Positions 8,582 to 18,256 are shown, counted from the first letter of the stretch. The stretch: 64,000 nucleotides of DNA from Rhizobium laguerreae (GCF_002008165.1 NZ_MRDM01000017.1:62749-126748); one strand, 5' to 3'. Numbers and translations are program-made. Notes: generated from the sequence alone by a model not told the origin.

Positions 8582-10180
8582 ATGGCCGGCAGCGCGACAG
8601 CAACGGCGGGAATGATGCCGGCGGCACCCGCCCATGCCGACGAGCGCATGGATCCGAAGAAGCTTATCGCCTTCTTCGCGATGGTGGTCGGCATGTTCAT
8701 GTCGATCCTCGACATCCAGATCGTCTCGGCCTCGCTTGCGGAGATCCAGGCCGGCCTTTCGGCCGGCAGCGACGAGATCGGCTGGGTGCAGACGTCCTAT
8801 CTGATCGCCGAAGTGATCATGATCCCGCTTTCGGGCACGCTGGCGCGCATCATCTCGACGCGTTATCTTTTCGCGATCTCGGCTGCCGGCTTCACCATGG
8901 CGAGCGCGCTTGCCGCGACCGCGACGAATATCGACCAGATGATCGTCTACCGGGTCATCCAGGGCTTCATCGGCGGCGGCATGATCCCGTCGGTCTTCGC
9001 GGCCGCCTTCACCATCTTCCCGCCGTCGAAGCGCAGCATCGTCTCGCCGATCATCGGCTTGATCGCCACGCTGGCGCCGACCATCGGCCCGACCGTCGGC
9101 GGCTATCTCAGCCACGCCTTCTCCTGGCACTGGCTGTTCCTCGTCAATATCATTCCGGGCATCATCGTCACGATCGTCACCTGGAACTTCATCGATTTCG
9201 ACAAGCCGGAACTGTCGCTCTTCAAGAAGTTCGATTGGTGGGGGCTGTTCTCGATGGGCGTCTTCCTCGGCGGCCTTGAATATGTGCTCGAAGAGGGCAA
9301 TTCCAACGACTGGTTCAACGACAGCTACATCACCATAGCGGCAGTCGCTTCCGGTGCTGCAGCCATCGTCTTTTTCTATCGCGCCTTCACGGTGGATTTC
9401 CCGGTCGTCGACCTCAAGGCCTTTGCGAACCGAAATTTCTCCTTCGGTTCGGTGTTTTCCTTCGTCATGGGCATCGGCCTCTATGGCCTCACCTATATCT
9501 ACCCGGTCTATCTCGGGCGCATCCGCGGCTATGACTCATTGATGATCGGCGAGACCATGTTTGTCTCCGGACTTGCGATGTTCTTCACCGCGCCCATCGC
9601 AGGGCGGCTGTCGACCAAGATGGACCTGCGCCTGATGATGGTGATCGGCTTCGTCAGCTTCGCCGCCGGCACCTTCATCATGATGCATCTGACGGCGGAT
9701 TGGGATTTCTACGAACTCTTCATCCCGCAGATCCTGCGCGGCTTCGGGCTGATGATGTGCATGGTGCCGATCAACAACATCGCACTCGGTACGATGCCGC
9801 CCTCGCGCATCCGCGGCGCTTCCGGCCTGTTCAACTTGACCAGAAACCTCGGCGGCGCCGTCGGCCTCGCGGTCATCAACACCGTGCTCACCAACCGGCA
9901 GGACGTGCACTACGAGCGGCTGCGGGAGAATATGGACTGGGGCAATCCGGCGGCGATCGACCAGATGAACAACATGGCCGCCAACTTCAACACATATGGC
10001 ATGGACGGCGCCTCGGTTGCGATCAAGCAGATGGTCGGCCTTGCCACCAAACAGGCGATCATTCTTTCCTTTAGTGACGTGTTCCTGATCCTGACCGCAC
10101 TCTTCCTTGCCATGATCCTCGGCGTCGCCATGATCAAGAAACCTGCGCCGCAAGGCGGGGGAGGCGGTGGCGGCCACTGA
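8582..10180 (+). CDS. EmrB/QacA-type (DHA2) MFS drug efflux transporter
   Basis: A 532-residue inner-membrane proton antiporter of the 14-helix DHA2 group. It has the family signatures SILDIQIVSASLAEIQ in helix 1 and motif C as GPTVGGYLSHAFSWHWLF in the fifth helix. The protein ends in a run of Gly and a His (PQGGGGGGGH), an unstructured cytoplasmic tail. The start is ATG 8582 with AGAGGTGA upstream. With the preceding EmrA-like adaptor it would form a tripartite efflux system; the outer-membrane channel is not in this window. The substrate is unknown. Confidence 0.94.
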   Translation: MAGSATATAGMMPAAPAHADERMDPKKLIAFFAMVVGMFMSILDIQIVSASLAEIQAGLSAGSDEIGWVQTSYLIAEVIMIPLSGTLARIISTRYLFAISAAGFTMASALAATATNIDQMIVYRVIQGFIGGGMIPSVFAAAFTIFPPSKRSIVSPIIGLIATLAPTIGPTVGGYLSHAFSWHWLFLVNIIPGIIVTIVTWNFIDFDKPELSLFKKFDWWGLFSMGVFLGGLEYVLEEGNSNDWFNDSYITIAAVASGAAAIVFFYRAFTVDFPVVDLKAFANRNFSFGSVFSFVMGIGLYGLTYIYPVYLGRIRGYDSLMIGETMFVSGLAMFFTAPIAGRLSTKMDLRLMMVIGFVSFAAGTFIMMHLTADWDFYELFIPQILRGFGLMMCMVPINNIALGTMPPSRIRGASGLFNLTRNLGGAVGLAVINTVLTNRQDVHYERLRENMDWGNPAAIDQMNNMAANFNTYGMDGASVAIKQMVGLATKQAIILSFSDVFLILTALFLAMILGVAMIKKPAPQGGGGGGGH

Positions 10181-10201
10181 CCTCCGGCCTGCCACCCCTT
10201 G

Positions 10202-10228
10202 AAAAGACCCTCTCCGGAGGGCCTTTTT
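10202..10228 (+). terminator. rho-independent terminator after the efflux operon
   Basis: CCCTC (10208-10212), loop TCCG, GAGGG (10217-10221), with flanking AAAG/CTTT pairing and TTTTT at 10224-10228. It lies 20 bases after the stop of the emrB-like gene. Confidence 0.8.
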
Positions 10229-10314
10229 GTTGGTGTTTTCCGGCTGCTGGCTGGATCGGTCCGAAGCGAAGAGGAAATGCCGGGAAAACGATGCGGAAAC
10301 CAGCCCGTTCGATT

Positions 10315-10336
10315 TTTTGATTTACGTACATCAAAA
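10315..10336. promoter_or_regulatory. 22-bp near-perfect palindrome, candidate LacI operator
   Basis: Arms TTTTGAT (10315-10321) and ATCAAAA (10330-10336) flank a TACGTA core (10323-10328). It is 31 bases before the start of the LacI gene, so autoregulation of the xylose module is the simplest reading. Confidence 0.6.
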
Positions 10337-10366
10337 TTGGCGGTAATGGTCTCGTCAGGAGGAATG

Positions 10367-11392
10367 ATGAGGCCAACTGTTCACGATATCGCCGCCGCCG
10401 CCGGTGTCAGTCTGGCGACTGTCGACCGGGTTCTCAACCAGCGTCCCGGTGTGCGCCACGTCACACGGGAAAAGGTCGAGACCGCGATCCGCGAGCTCGG
10501 TTATGTCAGAGACGTCGCCGCCGCCAATCTTGCCAAAGGGCGCACTTATCCGCTGGTTTTCATCCTGCCGGCCAGCGACAATTCCTTCATGCACGGTCTC
10601 AACGCCGAGATTCGACAGGCGGTCCTCCGCTCGTCGGCCGAACGCACCGACATCCGTACCATTGAGGTGCCGGCCTTCGATCCCGCCGCCCTTGTCTCCG
10701 TGCTCGAGGGTCTTTCCCGGGAAAAGCCTTGTGGCATCGCACTGGTTGCGACCGATGCGCCTGAGGTGCGCGCCGCCGTCGACCGGCTGGTGCGCGAGCG
10801 CTTTCCCATCGTCACCCTGGTGTCCGATCTCACGGGGTCGCTACGCCATCACTATGCCGGCGTCGACAATATCGCCGCCGGTCGCACAGCCGCCCGGCTG
10901 CTCGGGCGATTTCTTGGGTCGCGAAAGGGCGAAATCGCCGTGCTCGCCGGCTCCATGCTGGTGCGCGACCATCGCGAGCGGCTGGAGGGCTTCGCCGCCG
11001 TCATGGCCGAGGAATTCCCGGCTCTTGCGATTCTGCCGGTTCTCGAAGGCCGCGACGACCCCGAGGTCGCCCATATGCTCGTCGCCGACGCGCTCTCCAG
11101 ACATGCCAGCATCATCGGCGTCTACAGCCTCGGCGCCGGCAATCGCGGCCTGATCCGAGCGCTGAAGGAGAAGGCCGTCGACCGCGTGCTGACCGTGATT
11201 GCCCACGAACTGACCGCCCATACACGCGCAGCACTCATCGACAACACGATCGATGCGATCCTCAATCAGGATGCCGGACATGAGGTGCGCAGCGCGATCC
11301 GGGTGCTGAAAGCCAAGGCGGACGGACTTGCCGTCATCGAAGCGCAGGAGCGCATCCGCCTCGACATATTCCTGAAAGACAATCTGCCGTAA
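10367..11392 (+). CDS. LacI-family regulator heading the xylose module
   Basis: A 341-residue LacI-type repressor. The N-terminal helix-turn-helix reads TVHDIAAAAGVSLATVDRVL (residues 4-23), followed by a hinge helix (DVAAANLAKGR) and a periplasmic-binding-like sugar domain. The start is ATG 10367, four bases after AGGAGG; ATG 10364 directly precedes it but is too close to the ribosome site. It lies 21 bases upstream of xylB on the same strand, so it is probably co-transcribed with xylB and senses xylose or a related sugar. The ligand is inferred from context. Confidence 0.9.
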   Translation: MRPTVHDIAAAAGVSLATVDRVLNQRPGVRHVTREKVETAIRELGYVRDVAAANLAKGRTYPLVFILPASDNSFMHGLNAEIRQAVLRSSAERTDIRTIEVPAFDPAALVSVLEGLSREKPCGIALVATDAPEVRAAVDRLVRERFPIVTLVSDLTGSLRHHYAGVDNIAAGRTAARLLGRFLGSRKGEIAVLAGSMLVRDHRERLEGFAAVMAEEFPALAILPVLEGRDDPEVAHMLVADALSRHASIIGVYSLGAGNRGLIRALKEKAVDRVLTVIAHELTAHTRAALIDNTIDAILNQDAGHEVRSAIRVLKAKADGLAVIEAQERIRLDIFLKDNLP

Positions 11393-11413
11393 CGGCAAAG
11401 GGAGAAACACCAC

Positions 11414-12868
11414 ATGTATCTGGGTCTCGATCTCGGAACCTCCGGCGTCAAGGCGATGCTGATCGACGGTGATCAGAAGATCGTCGGCTCGGCCAACGGT
11501 TCGCTCGACGTGTCGCGTCCGCATTCCGGCTGGTCGGAGCAGGAGCCGGCCCACTGGGTGCGCGCCACGGAGGAGGCTGTCGCCGGCCTCAAGTCAAAAC
11601 ACCCGAAGGAGTTGGCGGCGATCAAGGGCATCGGCCTTTCCGGGCAGATGCATGGCGCAACGCTCATCGATGCTACCGACAAGGTCCTGCGCCCCTGCAT
11701 CCTCTGGAACGATACGCGCAGCTACGTCGAGGCCGCGGCACTTGATGCCGATCCGCGCTTTCGCGCGCTCACCGGCAACATCGTCTTCCCCGGCTTTACG
11801 GCGCCGAAGCTCGCCTGGATCGAAAAGCATGAGCCCGATGTCTTCGGCAAGATCGCCAAGGTGCTCTTGCCGAAGGACTATCTGCGTCTCTGGCTGACCG
11901 GCGACTATATCTCGGAAATGTCGGATTCGGCCGGCACCTCCTGGCTGGACACCGGCAAGCGCGCCTGGTCCTCCGAACTGCTGGCCGCCACCAAGCTTTC
12001 CGAGGAGCAGATGCCGGCGCTCGTCGAAGGCACCGAGCAGGCTGGTAAGCTGCGGTCCGAACTGGCGGCGCAATGGGGTATATCAGGTGATGTCGTCGTT
12101 GCCGGCGGTGCCGGCGACAACGCGGCCTCGGCCTGCGGCATGGGCACGGTCAGCGATGGCGCCGCCTTCGTCTCGCTCGGCACATCAGGCGTGCTTTTTG
12201 CCGCCAACGGTTCCTATTTGCCGAAGCCAGAAAGCGCCGTGCATGCCTTCTGCCACGCGCTGCCGAACACCTGGCACCAGATGGGCGTCATCCTATCGGC
12301 GACCGATGCGCTGAACTGGCATTCCGGCGTGACCGGCAAGTCGGCCGCCGATCTCACCGGCGAACTCGGCGAAACGCTGAAGGCGCCTACCGGCGTCACC
12401 TTCCTGCCCTATCTCTCCGGCGAGCGCACGCCGCACAATGATGCCGTCATCCGCGGCGCCTTCATCGGCCTTGAACATGAAAGCAGCCGTGTCGTTCTGA
12501 CCCAGGCGGTGCTCGAAGGCGTCGCCTTCGCCATCCGCGACAATCTCGAAGCGCTGCGTTCGGCCGGCACCGGCATATCCCGCGTCACGGCAATCGGTGG
12601 CGGTTCGCGCTCGCGTTACTGGCTGGCGTCGATCGCGACCGCGCTTGGCGTTCCGGTCGATCTGCCGGCCGACGGCGATTTCGGCGCGGCCTTCGGCGCT
12701 GCCCGCCTCGGCCTGATCGCGGCAACGGGCGCAGATCCGATCACGGTCTGCACGCCGCCGGTGACGGCGGGCACGATCGAGCCGGTGGCGTCGCTGAGCG
12801 GCGCGTATGAGGATGCTTACAAGCGCTATCGTGCGCTGTACCCGGCGATCAAGTCGCTGGCGCACTGA
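11414..12868 (+). CDS. xylB: xylulokinase
   Basis: Phosphorylates D-xylulose to D-xylulose 5-phosphate. The 484-residue FGGY-family kinase starts MYLGLDLGTSGVKAMLID (first phosphate-binding loop) and holds the xylulokinase-typical LSGQMHGATLID, LWNDTR and DYLRLWLTGD segments. The second ATPase half includes GAGDNAASACGMG and the C-terminal FGGY signature region with AIGGGSRSRYWLASIA. The start is ATG 11414 after GGGAG. It is followed by xylA, separated by a RIME-type repeat. Confidence 0.96.
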   Translation: MYLGLDLGTSGVKAMLIDGDQKIVGSANGSLDVSRPHSGWSEQEPAHWVRATEEAVAGLKSKHPKELAAIKGIGLSGQMHGATLIDATDKVLRPCILWNDTRSYVEAAALDADPRFRALTGNIVFPGFTAPKLAWIEKHEPDVFGKIAKVLLPKDYLRLWLTGDYISEMSDSAGTSWLDTGKRAWSSELLAATKLSEEQMPALVEGTEQAGKLRSELAAQWGISGDVVVAGGAGDNAASACGMGTVSDGAAFVSLGTSGVLFAANGSYLPKPESAVHAFCHALPNTWHQMGVILSATDALNWHSGVTGKSAADLTGELGETLKAPTGVTFLPYLSGERTPHNDAVIRGAFIGLEHESSRVVLTQAVLEGVAFAIRDNLEALRSAGTGISRVTAIGGGSRSRYWLASIATALGVPVDLPADGDFGAAFGAARLGLIAATGADPITVCTPPVTAGTIEPVASLSGAYEDAYKRYRALYPAIKSLAH

Positions 12869-12881
12869 GAACTGAGACGGC

Positions 12882-13000
12882 GGCCCCCTCATCCGACCCT
12901 TCGGGCCACCTTCTCCCCCAGGGGAGAAGGGAAAAGAAGCGCCGCAGCGAGTCTCTTCTCCCCATCGGGGAGAAGGTGCCGGCAGGCGGATGAGGGGGCC
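12882..13000. repeat. RIME-type intergenic mosaic element between xylB and xylA
   Basis: The element has perfect 14-base inverted ends, GGCCCCCTCATCCG (12882-12895) and CGGATGAGGGGGCC (12987-13000). Inside are further palindromic blocks, CTTCTCCCC/GGGGAGAAG, in two copies. This is the structure of the Rhizobium-specific intergenic mosaic elements. It lies inside an apparent operon and in RNA would fold into a large branched stem-loop. Confidence 0.88.
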
Positions 13001-13056
13001 CTGGCGTAGACAAGAATTCGGAACTGCCAACAGATACGAACCCAAGGAGAACCAAA

Positions 13057-14367
13057 ATGAGCACCGGATTTTTCGGCGATATTCAGAAAGTAAAATACGA
13101 AGGCCCGGACAGCACCAATCCGCTGGCCTTCCGCTATTACCAGCCGGACGAGATCGTCATGGGCAAGCGCATGGAAGACCATCTGCGCTTTGCGGTGGCC
13201 TACTGGCACACCTTCACCTGGCCGGGCGGCGATCCCTTCGGCGGGCAGACCTTCCTGCGTCCCTGGTTCGAGGACACGATGAAGGCCGCCAAGCTCAAGG
13301 CCGACGTCGCCTTCGAATTTTTCTCGCTGCTCGGCTCGCCCTATTACTGCTTCCATGACGCCGACGTGCGTCCGGAAGGCAAGACTTTTGCCGAGAACAC
13401 TAAAAACCTCAACGAGATCGTCGATTATTTCGCCGAGAAGCAGGCCGCAACCGGCACCAAGCTGCTCTGGGGCACGGCGAACCTCTTCTCCCACCGCCGC
13501 TATATGTCGGGCGCTGCGACCAATCCGGATCCTGACGTCTTCGCTTTCGCAGCCGCGACGGTAAAGACCTGCATCGACGCCACGCAGAAGCTCGGCGGCG
13601 AAAACTATGTGCTCTGGGGCGGCCGTGAAGGCTACGAGACGCTGCTCAACACCGATATCGGCCGCGAGCTCGATCAGCTCGGCCGCTTCCTCAACCTTGT
13701 CGTCGAATACAAGCACAAGATCGGCTACAAGGGCACGATCCTGATCGAGCCGAAGCCGCAGGAGCCGACCAAGCACCAGTATGACTACGACGTCGCGACT
13801 GTCTACGGCTTCCTCAAGAAGCACGGCCTTGAAAATGAGGTGAAGCTCAATATCGAGCAGGGCCACGCGATCCTTGCCGGCCACTCCTTCGAGCACGAGC
13901 TGGCGCTTGCCAATGCTCTCGGCATCTTCGGCTCGATCGACATGAACCGCAATGACTACCAGTCCGGCTGGGATACCGACCAGTTCCCGAACAATGTTCC
14001 CGAAATGGCACTCGCCTATTACCATGTTCTGGCTGGCGGCGGCTTCAAGACCGGCGGCACCAACTTCGACTCGAAACTTCGCCGCCAGTCTCTCGACCCG
14101 GCGGATCTGCTGATCGGCCATATCGGCGGCATGGATTGCTGCGCCCGCGGCCTGAAGGCCGCCGCCAAGATGATCGAGGACAAGGCTCTGTCGCAGCCGC
14201 TCGCCGATCGTTATGCCGGCTGGGAATCTGCCGAGGCGCAGAAGCTCTTCCGCGGCGAGTATTCGCTGGATGAGATCACCCACTATGTCGAGAGCCACGA
14301 CGTCAACCCGCAGCCAAGGTCGGGCAAGCAGGAATTGCTTGAGAACATCGTCAACCGTTACGTTTGA
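13057..14367 (+). CDS. xylA: xylose isomerase
   Basis: Converts D-xylose to D-xylulose in the cytoplasm with two divalent metal ions. The 436-residue length is that of the class II (longer) enzymes. Visible signatures are FCFHDADV-type [10 protein letters not shown] (catalytic His), [15 protein letters not shown], and the metal-binding [20 protein letters not shown] and [20 protein letters not shown]. The start is ATG 13057 after AAGGAG. With xylB and the upstream LacI regulator it completes the isomerase route of xylose use; no xylose transporter of known type is directly attached, but a sugar ABC system lies 1.3 kb downstream. Confidence 0.97.
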   Translation: MSTGFFGDIQKVKYEGPDSTNPLAFRYYQPDEIVMGKRMEDHLRFAVAYWHTFTWPGGDPFGGQTFLRPWFEDTMKAAKLKADVAFEFFSLLGSPYYCFHDADVRPEGKTFAENTKNLNEIVDYFAEKQAATGTKLLWGTANLFSHRRYMSGAATNPDPDVFAFAAATVKTCIDATQKLGGENYVLWGGREGYETLLNTDIGRELDQLGRFLNLVVEYKHKIGYKGTILIEPKPQEPTKHQYDYDVATVYGFLKKHGLENEVKLNIEQGHAILAGHSFEHELALANALGIFGSIDMNRNDYQSGWDTDQFPNNVPEMALAYYHVLAGGGFKTGGTNFDSKLRRQSLDPADLLIGHIGGMDCCARGLKAAAKMIEDKALSQPLADRYAGWESAEAQKLFRGEYSLDEITHYVESHDVNPQPRSGKQELLENIVNRYV

Positions 14368-14373
14368 TAAAGT

Positions 14374-14406
14374 GCGTCGGCGGCCATTGGTCGCCGGCGC
14401 AATTTT
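14374..14406 (+). terminator. hairpin terminator after xylA
   Basis: A 12-bp stem (14374-14385 with 14389-14400, two G-T pairs) with a three-base loop is followed by AATTTT. It begins seven bases after the xylA stop. Confidence 0.7.
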
Positions 14407-14444
14407 GCCGGCTAAATGCGCCTTAAGCGCTCAGCGATATGGGT

Positions 14445-15476
14445 TCAACGCTTCGACCAGTTGCGCGACGGCGCCGAGACTGAGTTCCGAACCACCAGAT
14501 CCGGCCTCAGCAGGATTTCCGTTTCGGCCGGCCGGCCATCGGACAGAAGTTCCAGCAGCAGCGCCATTGCCTGCTTGCCGATTGCCGTTCTCGGCTGGCG
14601 GACCGTGGTCAGCGGTGGGGATATGAAGACGGCCTGCGGCACGTCGTCGAAACCGGTCACCGAGAAATCCCGCGGAATGTCGTAGCCTCGCGCGCCGAGA
14701 CCAATCATGACGCCGATCGCCGTCTGGTCGTTCACGCACATGAAGGCGGTTGGAAGCGTGTCGCGCATGAAAAGCTGTTCGACCGCATGCCGCCCGCTTT
14801 CGATCGTGCCGTCGCCTTCGAGCACGATCCTGGTGTCGGGCGGGATGCCTGCTGCGTCGAGACCGGCATCGTAACCCATGCGGCGTCTGGTATAGGCAAG
14901 CCGGGTGCGCGAATCGCCGATGAAGGCGATCTTGCGATGCCCTTCGGCCAGCAGCAGATCCACCGCTTTGCGAGCGCCCTCGGTGTCGTCGACGCCGACA
15001 TAGGGAATGCCGCCGTTGAAGACGGGCTCGAAAACGCCGACGCTCGGCGGCAGCCGCGCGGTCATGGTCTGATGCCCGAAGGGCAGGATGCCGGTGAACA
15101 GGATCAATCCGGCCGCCTGGTTGGAATTGAAGAATTTCAGATATTCCAGACCGCGCTGCGCATCGTTCTGCGTGTGGCCGATCAGGATGCCGTAGCCGTG
15201 AGCTCGCGCTTCGTTTTCCAGCCCGACGAGAATGTTGGAGAAATTGGGATCGCCGATATCGGGCGCCACGACGAGGATCATGTTGGAGCGGCCAAGCCTC
15301 AGGCTGCGCGCCATGGCGTTGGTCGTATAGCCGGTGATGGCGATCGCCTGGTTGACCTTGAGGCGGGTGGAGTTGGCGACCTTCTCCGGCATGTGGATTG
15401 CCCGGGAAACCGTCGCGATGGAGACCTCGGCGATCCGGGCGACGTCTTCGATGGTTGCGGGCGTGGAATTCGACAC
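14445..15476 (-). CDS. LacI-family repressor of the divergent sugar ABC operon
   Basis: A 343-residue LacI regulator. The helix-turn-helix reads IEDVARIAEVSIATVSRAI at residues 8-26, followed by a hinge helix (NAMARSLRLGRS) and a sugar-binding domain with FMCVNDQTAIGVM and DDVPQAVFISPPLTTVRQP near the C-terminus. The start is the GTG at 15476; earlier in-frame starts would read through the promoter region. It is divergent from the ABC ATPase gene across 169 bases containing two 16-bp operator-like palindromes, so it very likely represses the transporter and itself. Confidence 0.92.
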   Translation of the reverse strand: MSNSTPATIEDVARIAEVSIATVSRAIHMPEKVANSTRLKVNQAIAITGYTTNAMARSLRLGRSNMILVVAPDIGDPNFSNILVGLENEARAHGYGILIGHTQNDAQRGLEYLKFFNSNQAAGLILFTGILPFGHQTMTARLPPSVGVFEPVFNGGIPYVGVDDTEGARKAVDLLLAEGHRKIAFIGDSRTRLAYTRRRMGYDAGLDAAGIPPDTRIVLEGDGTIESGRHAVEQLFMRDTLPTAFMCVNDQTAIGVMIGLGARGYDIPRDFSVTGFDDVPQAVFISPPLTTVRQPRTAIGKQAMALLLELLSDGRPAETEILLRPDLVVRNSVSAPSRNWSKR

Positions 15477-15568
15477 TTGGCTCTGCCTTGGGGCTGTCTT
15501 CGCCGCGACACTACACAGACTTGTCGAGAGGTCAAAGGCATGCTTCAACTGATCTGTGTAAATCAACG

Positions 15569-15605
15569 ATGTAAACCTTTACATGATGTATGTAAAGGTT
15601 TACAT
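15569..15605. promoter_or_regulatory. paired LacI-type operators
   Basis: Site 1, ATGTAAACCTTTACAT (15569-15584), and site 2, ATGTAAAGGTTTACAT (15590-15605), are exact reverse complements of each other. Each has TGTAAA/TTTACA half-sites. Their centres are 21 bases apart, two helical turns, placing both on one DNA face. Site 2 ends 40 bases before the ATPase start. Confidence 0.82.
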
Positions 15606-15645
15606 AAGCCCCAGAGCGGGTGGGATGCCGCTTTGGGAGGACCGG

Positions 15646-17172
15646 ATGACTGTGGAAGCTGCCGACACCGCACCCGTGGTGCTGTCCGCCAGGCGCATAT
15701 GCAAATCCTTCAGTGGAGTGCAGGTTCTCTTCAGCGTGAACTTCGATCTCCGCGCCGGCGAAATCCATGCACTCATGGGTGAAAATGGCGCCGGAAAATC
15801 CACGCTCGTCAAGGTATTGTCCGGTTTCGAACAGCCGAGTTCCGGCGAAATACTGCTCGACGGCAAGCCGGTCGTCCTGCCGCCGAATGGCGCCGCCGAG
15901 GCGCTCGGCATCGTCATCATTCACCAGGAATTCAACCTCGCCGAACATTTGACCGTGACGGAGAGCCTTTTTCTCGGGCGCGAAGTCACGCGCTTCGGCG
16001 TGCTCGATCGCAAATATATGCGGTCGGAGACACGCAAGGTTCTCAATGTGCTCGGTTCGCATGTTGATGAGAATGCGCTGATCAGCACACTTTCCATCGC
16101 CGACAAGCAGATGGTCGAAATCGCCAAGGCAATCAGCCGCGATGCGCGCGTGGTGTTCATGGACGAACCGACCGCAGTGCTGTCGAGTGAAGAGACCAGC
16201 ATGCTGTTCAAGCAGGTTCGCAAACTTCGCGACCAGGGTACCAGCTTCGTCTTCGTGTCCCACAAACTCGACGAAGTGATGGAGTTGACCGACCGGGTCA
16301 CCGTCCTTCGCGATGGCCAATGGATCAAGACTTCACCGACATCCGTTCTGGACGGGGAATCGATCGCGCAGCTGATGGTCGGCCGCGAACTCTCCAGCCT
16401 CTATCCCGCCAAGGTCGAGCCTGATATCGACGAGGAGATTGTCCTCAGGGTCGCGTCGTTGTCCACGGGCTATGTGAATGACGCGAGCTTCGAGGTGCGC
16501 AAGGGCGAGATCATCGGTTTTTCAGGCATGATCGGCTCCGGCCGCACCGAGCTGATGGAAGCAATCGCCGGGTTGCGGACCCGTCTCGAGGGCGAGGTGG
16601 TCATCAAGGGCGAAACGGTTCCCTCCGGCGACGTCCATGCCGCCAATCGCTGCGGGCTCGCCTATATGACCAAGGACCGCAAGTCGAAAGGCCTCTTGCT
16701 GCGCTCCGGCATGGTGACCAATCTGACACTGCAATCGCTTGGAAGGCACGCTCGCCACGGTTATCTCAGCCCGGGCAGCGAGGCGGCCGCGATGGCAAAG
16801 GCCAAACGCCGCTTCGATATCAGGGTTCGCGACAGCAATATCGTCGCCGGCCGGATGTCGGGGGGGAACCAGCAGAAGTTGCTGCTCGCCAAGGTCATGG
16901 AGACCGAACCTCAGATCATCATCATCGACGAGCCGACGCGCGGCATCGATGTGGGCACCAAGCAGCAGATCTATCATTTCATCTCGGCACTCGCCCGGGA
17001 CGGCCGGTCAATCATCGTCGTGTCGTCGGAGATGCCGGAGGTCATCGGCCTCTGCACGAGAGTGGCGGTGATGCGCGAAGGGCGTATCGTCGGCGTGCTC
17101 GAGGGCGAGGAGATTTCCGAGCAGGAGATCATGCGTTACGCCGCCGGGCTCAAGAAGAAGGCGGCTGCCTGA
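15646..17172 (+). CDS. sugar ABC transporter ATP-binding protein (tandem ATPase, RbsA/MglA type)
   Basis: A 508-residue double ATPase that powers uptake of a monosaccharide. The first nucleotide-binding half carries Walker A GENGAGKST and Walker B VVFMDEPTAVLS. The second half has a signature MSGGNQQKLLLAKVM and Walker B IIIDEPTRGID, while its P-loop GMIGSGRTE is the degenerate form usual in this family. The start is ATG 15646 after GGGAGGA; an upstream in-frame ATG at 15583 lies inside the operators. It heads the operon with the permease and binding protein. Confidence 0.95.
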   Translation: MTVEAADTAPVVLSARRICKSFSGVQVLFSVNFDLRAGEIHALMGENGAGKSTLVKVLSGFEQPSSGEILLDGKPVVLPPNGAAEALGIVIIHQEFNLAEHLTVTESLFLGREVTRFGVLDRKYMRSETRKVLNVLGSHVDENALISTLSIADKQMVEIAKAISRDARVVFMDEPTAVLSSEETSMLFKQVRKLRDQGTSFVFVSHKLDEVMELTDRVTVLRDGQWIKTSPTSVLDGESIAQLMVGRELSSLYPAKVEPDIDEEIVLRVASLSTGYVNDASFEVRKGEIIGFSGMIGSGRTELMEAIAGLRTRLEGEVVIKGETVPSGDVHAANRCGLAYMTKDRKSKGLLLRSGMVTNLTLQSLGRHARHGYLSPGSEAAAMAKAKRRFDIRVRDSNIVAGRMSGGNQQKLLLAKVMETEPQIIIIDEPTRGIDVGTKQQIYHFISALARDGRSIIVVSSEMPEVIGLCTRVAVMREGRIVGVLEGEEISEQEIMRYAAGLKKKAAA

Positions 17173-17251
17173 AGGCTGAAGCAGGGCTTTGCCGATCAGG
17201 GCGACACATTAAGATTCCCAGAAAATATGGGACGGGAGGTTGGTTTTGGAA

Positions 17252-18256
17252 ATGAGTGTCAACGAGGAGACCAGGGAAATCCGGCGCCGATCCTGGCGGG
17301 ATGTCGACCTGCGTGCGGTCGCGCCCTTCGTCGCCCTGGCGCTCCTGCTGATCGTTGGAGCCCTGGTCAACCCTAATTTCATCGGCATCACTAACCTTGC
17401 CAATGTCGCGACGCGAAGCGCATTCATCGCCATTATCGCGGTCGGTGCGACCTTCGTGATATCAGCGGGGGATCTCGACCTTTCGGTGGGCTCGATGGTG
17501 GCCTTCGTCGCCAGCCTGATGATCCTGCTGATGAACTCAGGCGCCATCGAAAACCCGGCTTTGATGCTGGTGGTCGCGGTCGTCTTCACCATGGTTGCCG
17601 GCGCACTCTGCGGCCTGGCGAACGGCCTGATCACGACGGTCGGCAGGATCGAGCCGTTCATCGCGACGCTCGGCACGATGGGCATCTATCGCGGCCTGAC
17701 GACATGGCTGTCGCAGGGCGGCGCGATCACGCTTCGCTCCGCGGATATCCAGACGCTCTATCGCCCTGCTTATTTCGGCAATATCGCCGGCATACCGGTG
17801 CCGATCGTAGTGATCCTGGCGGTGACGGCGGTTGCTGCCTTCATCCTCTACCGCACCCGTTACGGGCGCCACGTCGTCGCGGTCGGATCAAACAGCGATG
17901 TCGCCCGCTATTCGGGCATCGCGGTCAACCGTGTGCGGACGATTGCCTTCGTCATCCAGGGATTGTGCGTCGCCATTGCCGTGCTGCTCTACGTTCCCCG
18001 TCTTGGCTCGACCTCGGCGACGACAGGTATCCTGTGGGAACTGCAGGCGATCACCGCCGTCGTCGTTGGCGGCACGGCGCTCAAGGGTGGCGCGGGCAGG
18101 GTCTGGGGCACGATCTGCGGCGCCTTTATTCTCGAATTGGTCGGCAACATCATGCTGCTTTCGAATTTCATCAGCGAGTATCTGATCGGCGCCATCCAGG
18201 GTGCAATCATCATCATCGCCATGTTCGTCCAGCGCTCGCTGGTGCGCAAAGCCTGA
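17252..18256 (+). CDS. sugar ABC transporter permease (RbsC family)
   Basis: A 334-residue inner-membrane permease with about nine to ten hydrophobic segments. It has the RbsC-type motif ISAGDLDLSVGSMVAF in the second third and the coupling-loop region ATSA-like AVVVGGTALKGGAGRVWGT near the end. It would form a homodimeric channel driven by the tandem ATPase. I chose ATG 17252, 12 bases after GGGAGG; in-frame TTG codons at 17240 and 17246 are closer to the ribosome site and either could be used. The gene is 79 bases after the ATPase gene. Confidence 0.93.
   Translation: MSVNEETREIRRRSWRDVDLRAVAPFVALALLLIVGALVNPNFIGITNLANVATRSAFIAIIAVGATFVISAGDLDLSVGSMVAFVASLMILLMNSGAIENPALMLVVAVVFTMVAGALCGLANGLITTVGRIEPFIATLGTMGIYRGLTTWLSQGGAITLRSADIQTLYRPAYFGNIAGIPVPIVVILAVTAVAAFILYRTRYGRHVVAVGSNSDVARYSGIAVNRVRTIAFVIQGLCVAIAVLLYVPRLGSTSATTGILWELQAITAVVVGGTALKGGAGRVWGTICGAFILELVGNIMLLSNFISEYLIGAIQGAIIIIAMFVQRSLVRKA

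Noticed and set aside
7463-9130. 555-codon open frame antisense to the efflux genes
   Set aside because: The translated product is a low-complexity Arg/Asp-rich shadow; the sense strand encodes well-formed EmrA- and EmrB-type proteins.
12882-13000. CRISPR-like or insertion-sequence remnant
   Set aside because: The repeat units are palindromic and mosaic with no spacer pattern and no transposase; they fit a RIME element.
15583-15645. Upstream start for the ABC ATPase at 15583
   Set aside because: It would place the first codons within the LacI operators and lacks a ribosome site, while ATG 15646 follows GGGAGGA.
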